Shown here piece by piece: positions 6,996 to 14,195 of a stretch of 17,344 nt of DNA. The stretch lies in assembly GCA_039925145.1 (NCBI GenBank), contig JBDSZL010000081.1:1-17344 (forward strand). Direction: 5' to 3'. The notes beneath the pieces are model-generated. The model did no database searches, had not been told where the DNA came from, and saw nothing but the letters and a program-made list of their open reading frames with translations. How positions within the stretch are numbered: the stretch's first letter is position 1; each line of letters opens with the position of its first letter. The position numbers and the translations under genes are program-made. This DNA comes from JBDSZL01 sp039925145 (GTDB taxonomy: Bacteria > Acidobacteriota > Vicinamibacteria > Vicinamibacterales > SCN-69-37).

Positions 6996-8297
6996 ATGAG
7001 AATTGCGGTAATCGGGACGGGGTACGTAGGCTTGGTCGTTGGGGCATGTTTTGCGGAAACGGGCAACGACGTGACGTGCGTCGACAAGGATGCCGCCAAG
7101 ATCCGGCTGCTCAATCGCGGGAAGATTCCGATTTACGAGCCCGGGCTCGAAGAGATCGTCCGGCGTAACCACACGGAAAAGCGGCTCGGGTTCACAACCA
7201 AGCTGCCGGAGGCCGTGGCCGATGCACAGGTCGTGTTCATTGCCGTTGGGACTCCCACTGGTGAAGACGGATCGGCCGACCTGCAGCACGTCCTCGGCGC
7301 AGCACGCGAGGTCGCGCGCGCGCTTCGGGGCTACACGGTCATTGTCGACAAGAGCACTGTGCCGGCCGGCACGGCCGAATTGGTCCACTCGGTCATCAGC
7401 AAAGAGGCGAAGCAGCCCTTCAGCGTGGTGAGCAATCCCGAATTTCTGAAACAGGGCGCCGCGGTCGACGACTTCTTGAAGCCGGATCGGGTGGTCATCG
7501 GCACCGACGATCCAAAGGCGGCCGATCTGATGCGCGAGCTGTACCGGCCGTTCACGCGGACGGGCGCGCCGATCATGATCATGGATCCGGCGAGCGCCGA
7601 GCTGTGCAAGTACGCGGCGAACGCCATGCTGGCCACGCGCATCTCGTTCATGAACGAGATCGCCAACGTGTGCGAACGCTTTGGCGCCGACGTCGACAAG
7701 GTGCGCCAGGCGATCGCGTCGGATAAGCGGATTGGCCCCGCGTTTCTCTTTCCCGGCGTGGGCTATGGGGGCAGCTGCTTTCCCAAGGACGTCAAGGCCA
7801 TCATCAAGTTCTCGTCAGACCGCAAGTACCGCTTCCGCATTCTCGAGGCCGTGGAACGGGTGAATGAAACCCAGAAGCTGCGGCTGCTCGAGCGCGTCGA
7901 CAAGCACTTCGGCAAGAAGTTGAAGGGCCGCACGATTGGCGTGTGGGGCCTCGCATTCAAGCCGCGGACTGACGACATGCGCGAGGCGCCGGCGGTGTCG
8001 ATCATCCGTGGCCTGCTCGAGCGTGGCGCGACCGTGCGCGCGTTCGATCCCGAGGCGCGCGACGTCGCCAAGCGGATTTTCAACGACGAGATCACGTACG
8101 CCCGGAACGCCTACGACGCGCTGACGGGCGTCGACGCGCTGCTGGTGGTCACCGAGTGGAACGAGTTCCGCGAGCCGAACTTTGCGCGCATGAAGAAACT
8201 GATGAAGCAGCCGGTCATATTCGACGGCCGCAACCTGTACGATCCCAAGCAGATCCGGGGCCTCGGCTTCACCTATTCCTCGATCGGACGTCCATGA
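6996..8297 (+). CDS. ugd: UDP-glucose 6-dehydrogenase
   Basis: This 433-residue enzyme oxidises UDP-glucose to UDP-glucuronate in two NAD-dependent steps in the cytoplasm, supplying an acidic sugar for surface polysaccharide. It begins MRIAVIGTGYVGLVVGACFA with the GxGxxG NAD site, then VDKDAAKIRLLNRGKIPIYEPGLEE. FIAVGTPTGEDGSADL, DKSTVPAGT, SNPEFLKQGAAVDDF and AELCKYAANAMLATRISFMNE (with the conserved lysine) follow. The catalytic cysteine is C261 in GYGGSCFPKD, and the C-terminal NAD/UDP-binding domain has GVWGLAFKPRTDDMREAP. Length is standard. The ATG at 6996 matches the family N-terminus; a G-rich stretch (6979-6985) is a weak ribosome site. Its stop overlaps the galE start as ATGA. It could also use UDP-galactose-like or ManNAc-type substrates, but motifs favour UDP-glucose. 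Confidence 0.96.
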   Translation: MRIAVIGTGYVGLVVGACFAETGNDVTCVDKDAAKIRLLNRGKIPIYEPGLEEIVRRNHTEKRLGFTTKLPEAVADAQVVFIAVGTPTGEDGSADLQHVLGAAREVARALRGYTVIVDKSTVPAGTAELVHSVISKEAKQPFSVVSNPEFLKQGAAVDDFLKPDRVVIGTDDPKAADLMRELYRPFTRTGAPIMIMDPASAELCKYAANAMLATRISFMNEIANVCERFGADVDKVRQAIASDKRIGPAFLFPGVGYGGSCFPKDVKAIIKFSSDRKYRFRILEAVERVNETQKLRLLERVDKHFGKKLKGRTIGVWGLAFKPRTDDMREAPAVSIIRGLLERGATVRAFDPEARDVAKRIFNDEITYARNAYDALTGVDALLVVTEWNEFREPNFARMKKLMKQPVIFDGRNLYDPKQIRGLGFTYSSIGRP

Positions 8298-9325
8298 GCA
8301 CCGTTGTTGTCGCTGGCGGCGCCGGCTACGTGGGCAGCCATGCGGTCAAGGCGCTCGCACAGGCTGGATACGACGTCGTCGTGTACGACAGTCTGCTCGC
8401 GGGACATGCGGAGGTCGTCGAGCGGCTGGCCGCCGCATTCCCGTCGCGCTCGATCACCCTCGAGCAGGGCGACGTCCTCGACGGCGCGCGCGTGCGACAG
8501 GTGCTCGAGCGATCGCAGGCCTCCGCGGTCATGCATTTCGCGGCACTCCTCTCCGTCGGTGTGTCGGTGCGCGAGCCGATCGACTACTACCGCGCGAACG
8601 TAACGGGCACGCTGAGTGTGCTCGGCGCCATGGCCGACCTTGGCATGAAGCGCTTCGTCTTCTCGTCGACGGCAGCGACGTTCGGGGAACCGGAGCGCTC
8701 CCCGATTGACGAACAGCATCCCCAGCGTCCGATCAACGCGTACGGCGAAACGAAGCTGGCGGTGGAGCGCGCCCTGCCCCACATCGAGCGGGCATTCGGC
8801 ATCAAGTGGGTGGTGCTGCGCTACTTCAATGCGGCTGGCGCCGATCCCGAGGGTTTGATCGGCGAGGACCACCAGCCCGAGGAGCATCTCATTCCGCGCG
8901 CGTTCGGGGCCATCCTGGGCGGGCCGCCGCTGACCGTGTTCGGCGAAGACTACCCGACGCCCGATGGCACCTGCGTGCGCGACTACGTGCACGTCACCGA
9001 TCTGGCGGACGCGCACCTGCTGGCGCTCGAGAAGCTCGAGACCGGCGGCGCATCAGGCGCCTACAATCTGGGCAATGGGAACGGCATGACGGTGCGGCAG
9101 GTGCTCGAAGCCGTCGGTCGTGCTGCGGGCCGCGCGGTGCCCTCTACGGTCGGGCCGCGGCGCGACGGCGATCCGGCCCGTCTTGTGGCATCCAATGAGC
9201 TGGCCCGCCGCGAGCTCGGCTGGGCGCCGCGTCTCGGCGACCTGCAGGCGATCGTCGACACGGCGTGGCGGTGGCATACGGCGCATCCGAACGGCTACGG
9301 CGCCCCCCTGGGCGAGGCGCACTGA
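8294..9325 (+). CDS. galE: UDP-glucose 4-epimerase
   Basis: A 343-residue extended short-chain dehydrogenase that interconverts UDP-glucose and UDP-galactose with bound NAD. The Rossmann turn is AGGAGYVGSHAVKAL, then DVLD, MHFAALLSVGVSVREPIDYYRANVTGT, FSSTAATFGEP with the catalytic serine/threonine, and the YxxxK pair Y150/K154 in NAYGETKLAVE. RYFNAAGADPEGLIGEDH and the PTPDGTCVRDYVHVTDLADAH block are diagnostic of GalE. Length matches the family (about 330-340). ATG 8294 overlaps the ugd stop by 4 bases, so the two precursor enzymes are translationally coupled. The open frame begins at 8156, but that extension is a shadow of ugd. It feeds UDP-Gal to the glycosyltransferases encoded divergently. 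Specificity for the N-acetylated sugars cannot be excluded. Confidence 0.95.
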   Translation: MSTVVVAGGAGYVGSHAVKALAQAGYDVVVYDSLLAGHAEVVERLAAAFPSRSITLEQGDVLDGARVRQVLERSQASAVMHFAALLSVGVSVREPIDYYRANVTGTLSVLGAMADLGMKRFVFSSTAATFGEPERSPIDEQHPQRPINAYGETKLAVERALPHIERAFGIKWVVLRYFNAAGADPEGLIGEDHQPEEHLIPRAFGAILGGPPLTVFGEDYPTPDGTCVRDYVHVTDLADAHLLALEKLETGGASGAYNLGNGNGMTVRQVLEAVGRAAGRAVPSTVGPRRDGDPARLVASNELARRELGWAPRLGDLQAIVDTAWRWHTAHPNGYGAPLGEAH

Positions 9326-9381
9326 GTGGGTGCAGGTGACGCGCCTGATCGTCCGGTGCCCCACCTCGTTTCGATCGGCGC

Positions 9382-11220
9382 GTGTTCAGGAGCCCGGTTG
9401 CCCGAGTGAACCAGCTCAAGCAGCTCCTTCAATCCGCCCGGATCTACCGCGGCCGTCTTGGCGTCGCGCTGCTGGCCATGATTGTGTACGCGGCCGGCTC
9501 CGGGCTGCTTGCCGCCCTCATCAAGGTCATCGTCGACGGCCTTGGATCGCTGCAGGAAAACAGTCTCACCGTCCGCACTGAGAGCGGCCACGTTTTCAAC
9601 TTCACGATAGGCGGCATTGCGGGGCTGATTCTGCTCGCCTACGTGCTCAAGGGGATTGGTGGGTACGGGTCGAGCTATCTGATGACCGATGTCGGGCAGC
9701 GGGTCGTGCGCGACCTGCGCAACCGGCTCTTCCGGCACATCCTCGATCAGTCGGCGGCCTTCTTCTCGAGGCACACTTCGGGCCAGCTCGTCTCGCGCAT
9801 CACGAACGACGTCAACCAGGTGCAGAACGTGGTGTCCGAGACACTTGCCGACCTGGCGCGCGAGAGCCTGGCGGTGGTGGCGTATGCGGCACTACTGTTC
9901 TGGCTCGACTGGAAGCTCGCGATCGTGGTCGTCACCGCCGCGCCACTCGTCGTGTATCCCCTCGCGCGACTGGGCCAGCAGGTGCGTCGGACCACCCGCC
10001 GCGGGCAGGAGCAGCTCGAGCATGTGACGCATCTGGCCGCCGAGGCGTTCACGGGGCACCGCATCGTGAAAGCCTTTGGCGCCGAAGGGCGTGAGACCTC
10101 GCGCTTCGGGCAGGCCACCGAGCAGCTCTATCGCACCAATATGAAGGTGACCGGGGCCATGGCCGCTCTGCCCCCGTTCATGGAACTGATCGGCGGAGTG
10201 GCCGCCATCTGCGCGCTGTGGTACGGGGCGAAGGAGATCAAGGCGGGTGCGATCACGCTCGGAGACTTCTCGTCCTTTCTTGGCGCAGCCTTCATGATGT
10301 ACGGGCCGATCAAGAAACTGAGCCGGGTCAACGCGAGTATCCAGCAGGCGATTGCCGCGGCTACGCGGATCTACGACATGCTCGAGACGCACACCGAAGT
10401 GCACGAGAAGCCCAACGCGGAAGCGCTCGCCCGCATGCAGTCGTCGGTGGAGTTCCGTGATGTGGGCTTCGCCTATGACGATCGCCCCGACCACTTCGTC
10501 CTGCGCCACGCGTCCTTCCACGTCAGTCCCGGGCAGGTTGTGGCCATCGTGGGACTCAGCGGTGCGGGCAAGACCACCCTGGTGAATCTCATTCCCCGGT
10601 TCTACGACGTGACCGAGGGCGCCATCCTGGTTGACGGCACGGATATCCGCGACGTGCGGCTGGCCTCGCTCCGCGGGCAGATCGCGCTCGTCACGCAAGA
10701 GACCGTGCTCTTCGACGAGTCGATTGCGGCCAACATCGCCTACGGTACGCCTGGGGCCTCGTTAGGCGATGTCGAGCGCGCGGCCCGCGCCGCCAACGCG
10801 CACGAATTTGTTGCGGGGCTCGAGGGTGGTTACGACGCTCGCATCGGCGAGCGCGGCCAGCGGCTCTCGGGAGGACAGCGCCAACGGCTGGCCATCGCGC
10901 GTGCGCTTCTCAGGGACTGTCCGTTGCTCGTGTTGGACGAAGCGACCTCGGCGCTCGACGCCGAATCAGAGCTGCTGGTTCAGGACGCGTTGACGAACCT
11001 GATGCGGAACCGCACGACGTTCGTCATTGCGCACCGTTTGTCGACTGTGCGCCGCGCCGATCTCATTTTGGCGCTCGAAGATGGTCGCATTGCCGAGATT
11101 GGCACTCACGACGACCTGGTGGCCCGCCCGGGTGGGGTGTACGCGAAACTTTACGCACTGCAGGCGTTCGATGGCCGCGATCCCACGCGGGATGCTGTCA
11201 CCGAAGAGGTGCCCTCGTGA
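9382..11220 (+). CDS. msbA: MsbA-type ABC exporter (lipid A/lipid-linked glycan flippase family)
   Basis: A 612-residue half-transporter with fused membrane and ATPase domains, expected to form an inner-membrane homodimer that flips a lipid-linked substrate. Six membrane helices span about residues 25-310, starting with GVALLAMIVYAAGSGLLAAL. The ATPase domain (from about 355) has Walker A GLSGAGKTT (near 390-398), Q-loop VTQETVLFDE, signature LSGGQRQRLAIARAL (near 494), Walker B LLVLDEATSALD and H-loop IAHRLSTV (near 548). The start is uncertain: GTG 9382 is used here, but GTG 9406 has an AGGAG 13 bases upstream and loses only eight residues. It follows galE by 56 bases and overlaps yicC by 4. 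Similarity to MsbA is strong, but next to ugd-galE a glycan-lipid flippase (PglK-like) role is possible. Confidence 0.9.
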   Translation: MFRSPVARVNQLKQLLQSARIYRGRLGVALLAMIVYAAGSGLLAALIKVIVDGLGSLQENSLTVRTESGHVFNFTIGGIAGLILLAYVLKGIGGYGSSYLMTDVGQRVVRDLRNRLFRHILDQSAAFFSRHTSGQLVSRITNDVNQVQNVVSETLADLARESLAVVAYAALLFWLDWKLAIVVVTAAPLVVYPLARLGQQVRRTTRRGQEQLEHVTHLAAEAFTGHRIVKAFGAEGRETSRFGQATEQLYRTNMKVTGAMAALPPFMELIGGVAAICALWYGAKEIKAGAITLGDFSSFLGAAFMMYGPIKKLSRVNASIQQAIAAATRIYDMLETHTEVHEKPNAEALARMQSSVEFRDVGFAYDDRPDHFVLRHASFHVSPGQVVAIVGLSGAGKTTLVNLIPRFYDVTEGAILVDGTDIRDVRLASLRGQIALVTQETVLFDESIAANIAYGTPGASLGDVERAARAANAHEFVAGLEGGYDARIGERGQRLSGGQRQRLAIARALLRDCPLLVLDEATSALDAESELLVQDALTNLMRNRTTFVIAHRLSTVRRADLILALEDGRIAEIGTHDDLVARPGGVYAKLYALQAFDGRDPTRDAVTEEVPS

Positions 11221-12110
11221 TCCGATCCATGACTGGGTTTGCGTCCGTCAGCCGCGAGGCGGCGGGCGAGAAGGTGACTGTCACAGCCAAGTCCGTCAAC
11301 CACCGCTTCCTTGATGTCGCGTTGAGAGTGCCGCAGGCATTGGCCTCCATGGAAAGCCGCCTGCGCACGTTGCTGCAGCAGCGCATGGCGCGCGGCCGGG
11401 TGGAGCTGGCGCTGGCCGCCGAGGTCACGACACCACCGGAGCGCGAAGTCGTGCTCGACGAGGCGCTCCTCGAGCGGGTGGCCGGCGTCTTCGATTCCGC
11501 ACGCGCCCGGGGCATCATCGGCGGCCGCCTCACGCCGTCCGATCTGCTGCGCATCCCGCAGGTCCTCGAGATCCGCGCACGGCCCGCCGATCCCACCGCG
11601 GGCCTGCCGCCATCGCTCCTCCAATTGGTCGAGCTCGCGGTCGTCGAGGCCATCGAGGCGTTGATCGTCATGCGCGAGACCGAGGGCCGCTTTCTGGGCA
11701 CCGATCTCGACGCGAGGATGGCGACGATGGCGAGTTTCGTCGCGACGCTCGAGGCCGAGTCTGCCGAGGGGCAGCGTCAGCTGGAGCGCCGGCTCCGCGA
11801 ACGGCTGGCGGGACTGCCCACCGATCTGCAGGGGGACCAGGTCGCGCTGGCCCAGGAAGTGGTCCGGTTCGTCGCGCGCTCCGACATCGACGAAGAGATC
11901 GTCCGCATGCGCAGTCACCTCGAGCACTGGCGGACCCTGGCGACTGGGCCCGAGCCGTGCGGGCGCAAACTCGATTTCCTGGTGCAGGAGATGAACCGGG
12001 AAATTAACACCATCGGTTCCAAGGCCGAGGGCTCGCGTGCCACAGAGGTCGTGATCGCCGCCAAAGCCGAGCTCGAGCGTGTGCGCGAGCAGGTGCAGAA
12101 TGTGGAGTAG
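11217..12110 (+). CDS. yicC: YicC family endoribonuclease/stress-associated protein
   Basis: A 297-residue protein of the YicC/YloC family (DUF1732 at the C-terminus), reported as metal-dependent endoribonucleases. It starts at GTG 11217 with MIRSMTGFASVSRE, matching the family's nearly invariant MIRSMTGF start, which supports this GTG over the internal ATG at 11229. The VNHRFLDVALRVPQAL segment and the C-terminal block DEEIVRMRSHLEHWRTL...GRKLDFLVQEMNREINTIGSKA are the family signatures. The middle is a long acidic helical region. The GTG overlaps the exporter's stop (GTGA), and the gene overlaps gmk by 11 bases. Physical linkage yicC-gmk-rpoZ-coaBC is widespread in bacteria. The cellular substrate in this organism is unknown. 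Confidence 0.95.
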   Translation: MIRSMTGFASVSREAAGEKVTVTAKSVNHRFLDVALRVPQALASMESRLRTLLQQRMARGRVELALAAEVTTPPEREVVLDEALLERVAGVFDSARARGIIGGRLTPSDLLRIPQVLEIRARPADPTAGLPPSLLQLVELAVVEAIEALIVMRETEGRFLGTDLDARMATMASFVATLEAESAEGQRQLERRLRERLAGLPTDLQGDQVALAQEVVRFVARSDIDEEIVRMRSHLEHWRTLATGPEPCGRKLDFLVQEMNREINTIGSKAEGSRATEVVIAAKAELERVREQVQNVE

Positions 12111-12732
12111 ACCCCTGGGCGGGCGCGGACTGCTGTTCGTGGTCTCGGCGCCGTCGGGCACGGGCAAGACCACCGTCGTCGAGCAACTGGTCCGCTGCTG
12201 CCCGGAGTTGCGCCAATCCCGGTCCTATACGTCCCGGCCGGCCCGCCCGGGAGAGCGCGATGGTGTCGACTATAATTTTGTGAGCCGCGACCGGTTCGAG
12301 GCGATGGTCGCCGAGGCCGCCTTTCTCGAGTGGGCGGATATCTTCGGCAACCTCTACGGCACGGCCAGGGCTGACACCGAAACCGCGCTGGCCAGCGGTG
12401 TCGACCTGGTGCTGGTGATCGACGTGCAGGGCTCCAGGCAGGTGCGCCGACAACTCACGGAAGCCGTGGCGATTTTTGTCCTGCCTCCGTCGTTCGAGGT
12501 CTTGGCTGCGCGCCTGCGCGGACGGAACAAGGACCCGGAAGACGCGATCGCCCGCCGGCTCGAGACGGCGCGTCGCGAGGTCACCGCCGTCCAGGAGTAC
12601 GACTACGTCGTTGTAAACGATGAGCTCGACAGATGCGTCTTGGAGATCAACGCGATCATCACGGCGGAGCGGGCGCGACTCTCGCGCCGCCAGCCCATCG
12701 TAGGTCCCATCGTGGCCACCTTCACCGGTTGA
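12100..12732 (+). CDS. gmk: Guanylate kinase
   Basis: A 210-residue enzyme that phosphorylates GMP to GDP with ATP, essential for guanine nucleotide supply. The start is ATG 12100, giving MWSRPLGGRGLLFVVSAPSGTGKTT with the P-loop at residues 17-24. GMP-binding residues lie in SYTSRPARPGERDGVDYNFVS, and FLEWADIFGNLYGTARADTE, VLVIDVQGSRQVR, IFVLPPSFEVLAARLRGRNKD and YDYVVVNDELD follow, all aligning well with E. coli Gmk. Length is normal (about 207). GTG 12079 in the same frame is possible but gives unneeded residues. It overlaps the yicC stop by 11 bases and is followed 35 bases later by rpoZ. Confidence 0.97.
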   Translation: MWSRPLGGRGLLFVVSAPSGTGKTTVVEQLVRCCPELRQSRSYTSRPARPGERDGVDYNFVSRDRFEAMVAEAAFLEWADIFGNLYGTARADTETALASGVDLVLVIDVQGSRQVRRQLTEAVAIFVLPPSFEVLAARLRGRNKDPEDAIARRLETARREVTAVQEYDYVVVNDELDRCVLEINAIITAERARLSRRQPIVGPIVATFTG

Positions 12733-12767
12733 TCGCCGCGCGTTCATAGAGAAGAAAGGAATTCATC

Positions 12768-12962
12768 ATGGCTGAATCGCCGCGTCCGACCACGCGACCA
12801 AAGAATTCGTTCGAGTACGTCACCATCGCGGCCGCGCGCGCCCGACAGTTGCTCGAAGGGTGCGTTCCGAGAGTCGAAGGATCGCCAAAGCTCGCCCGCC
12901 GCGCGCTGCAAGAAGTGGCCTCGGGCGCCATCAAGCGCGTCGATCCGACGCCCGCCGAGTAG
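12768..12962 (+). CDS. rpoZ: DNA-directed RNA polymerase subunit omega
   Basis: A 64-residue omega subunit that binds the beta-prime subunit and helps RNA polymerase assembly. NSFEYVTIAAARARQLLEG corresponds to the conserved NRFDLVLVAARRARQ region, followed by PKLARRALQEVASGAIK, the second conserved helix. It is shorter than the 91-residue E. coli protein, lacking the C-terminal tail, as is common outside Proteobacteria. A clear ribosome binding site AAGGA (12756-12760) is seven bases before the ATG, one of the best in the window. Its position directly after gmk is conserved in many bacteria. It is followed by coaBC after 12 bases. Confidence 0.93.
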   Translation: MAESPRPTTRPKNSFEYVTIAAARARQLLEGCVPRVEGSPKLARRALQEVASGAIKRVDPTPAE

Positions 12963-12974
12963 TCAGAACCGCGC

Positions 12975-14195
12975 ATGGCCTTCGTAGGTCTCGGCGTCAC
13001 CGGCGGGATCGGGGCCTACAAGGCCGTCGAGATCGTTCGGCTGCTCCAGAAGCACGGCCACCGTGTCCAGGTCGTAATGACACGCGCGGCGCGTCGGTTC
13101 ATCAAGCCGTTGACCTTCGAGGCGATCACAGGCCAGCCGGTGGTGACTTCCCAGTTCACGCCAGGCTTGAACGCTGGCATCGAGCACATAGCGCTCGCGT
13201 CGGAGATGGATCTGCTGCTCGTCGCGCCAGCCACCGCGAACATCCTCGGGACGTTTGCGGCCGGCATTGCGCACGACTTCCTTTCTGCCCTCTATCTCGC
13301 CACGAAAGCTCCCGTGCTCGTCGCGCCCGCGATGAACACCAACATGTGGGAGCATCCGGCCGTCAGGCGAAATCTGAAGACGCTGCGCGATGACGGCGTG
13401 CGCGTGGTCGAGCCTGGCGAAGGGTATCTGGCGTGCGGCTGGGTCGGCGCTGGCCGCCTCGCAGACCCTTCGACCATCGCCGACACCGCGCACCTGATGC
13501 TGACGAGTACGGTCAGCTTGCGTGGCCGGCGCATTCTCGTCACGGCAGGGCCGACGATTGAAGATCTCGATGCGGTGCGTTTCATCGGCAACCGCTCGAG
13601 CGGGCGGATGGGATTTGCGCTGGCCGCCGAAGCGCAGCGCCGCGGCGCCGAGGTGACGCTCGTGGCTGGCCCTACCGCGGTGCCGCCGCCTCCCGGGCTG
13701 ACCGAGACGCTGCACGTCCGGAGCGCGCGCGACATGCACGCCGCAGTTCTCAGCCGGGTGAGCAACGCGGACGTCGTGATCATGGCGGCCGCGGTTGCCG
13801 ATTACACGCCCGCTGCCGGACCGCTGCCTCAGAAGCTCGAGAAGGGCGGGCCCCTCACCGTGGTGCTCGACCGAACGACCGACATTCTCGCCGAGCTCGG
13901 CCGTAACCGCGGCGAGGCGGAGCGGCCCGTGCTCGTGGGATTCGCGGCGCAGGTTGGTCCCCCTCAGGCCGCGGCCGAACGCAAGCTCGTGGCCAAGCAC
14001 GCCGATTTGATTGTGGCCAACGACATCTCGGCGCCTGGCGCGGGCTTCGACGTCTCGACCAACGAGGTCCTGCTCGTCACCCGCGAAGACGTCACCCCGC
14101 TGCCCCTGATGTCCAAGGTCGATGTGGCCGCACGCGTGCTCGATCGCATCGAGCTGCTGCTCGGTGCGTCCGCTCGAACGCCGGCAACCCGATGA
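12975..14195 (+). CDS. coaBC: Bifunctional phosphopantothenoylcysteine decarboxylase / phosphopantothenate-cysteine ligase
   Basis: A 406-residue fused enzyme for two consecutive steps of coenzyme A synthesis. The N-terminal flavoprotein decarboxylase (CoaC, about 1-175) has GVTGGIGAYKAVEIVRLL, the catalytic histidine H71 in IEHIALA, APATANILG, the PAMN motif with N121, and the active-site cysteine C154 in ACGWVGAGRL. The C-terminal CTP-dependent ligase (CoaB, about 181-400) has ILVTAGPTIEDLDAVRFIGNRSSGRMGFALA, AAAVADYTP, the KLEK lysine region, and LIVANDIS. All key residues are present and the length is standard. The start is ATG 12975, 12 bases after rpoZ. The stop overlaps the next gene as ATGA. 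Confidence 0.97.
   Translation: MAFVGLGVTGGIGAYKAVEIVRLLQKHGHRVQVVMTRAARRFIKPLTFEAITGQPVVTSQFTPGLNAGIEHIALASEMDLLLVAPATANILGTFAAGIAHDFLSALYLATKAPVLVAPAMNTNMWEHPAVRRNLKTLRDDGVRVVEPGEGYLACGWVGAGRLADPSTIADTAHLMLTSTVSLRGRRILVTAGPTIEDLDAVRFIGNRSSGRMGFALAAEAQRRGAEVTLVAGPTAVPPPPGLTETLHVRSARDMHAAVLSRVSNADVVIMAAAVADYTPAAGPLPQKLEKGGPLTVVLDRTTDILAELGRNRGEAERPVLVGFAAQVGPPQAAAERKLVAKHADLIVANDISAPGAGFDVSTNEVLLVTREDVTPLPLMSKVDVAARVLDRIELLLGASARTPATR

Noticed and set aside
8273..9016. 247-codon minus-strand open frame opposite galE
   Set aside because: Antisense shadow of a well-supported galE with no motif or ribosome site of its own.
9326..9381. Possible small gene, terminator or promoter between galE and the ABC exporter
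   Set aside because: No stable hairpin with T-run, no hexamer pair and no credible short frame could be seen in these 56 bases.
12271..12276. Perfect TATAAT -10 hexamer inside gmk, possible internal promoter for rpoZ
   Set aside because: No usable -35 at 16-18 bases and no TG extension; the bases encode the conserved Tyr-Asn of the GMP-binding segment, so protein constraint explains them.
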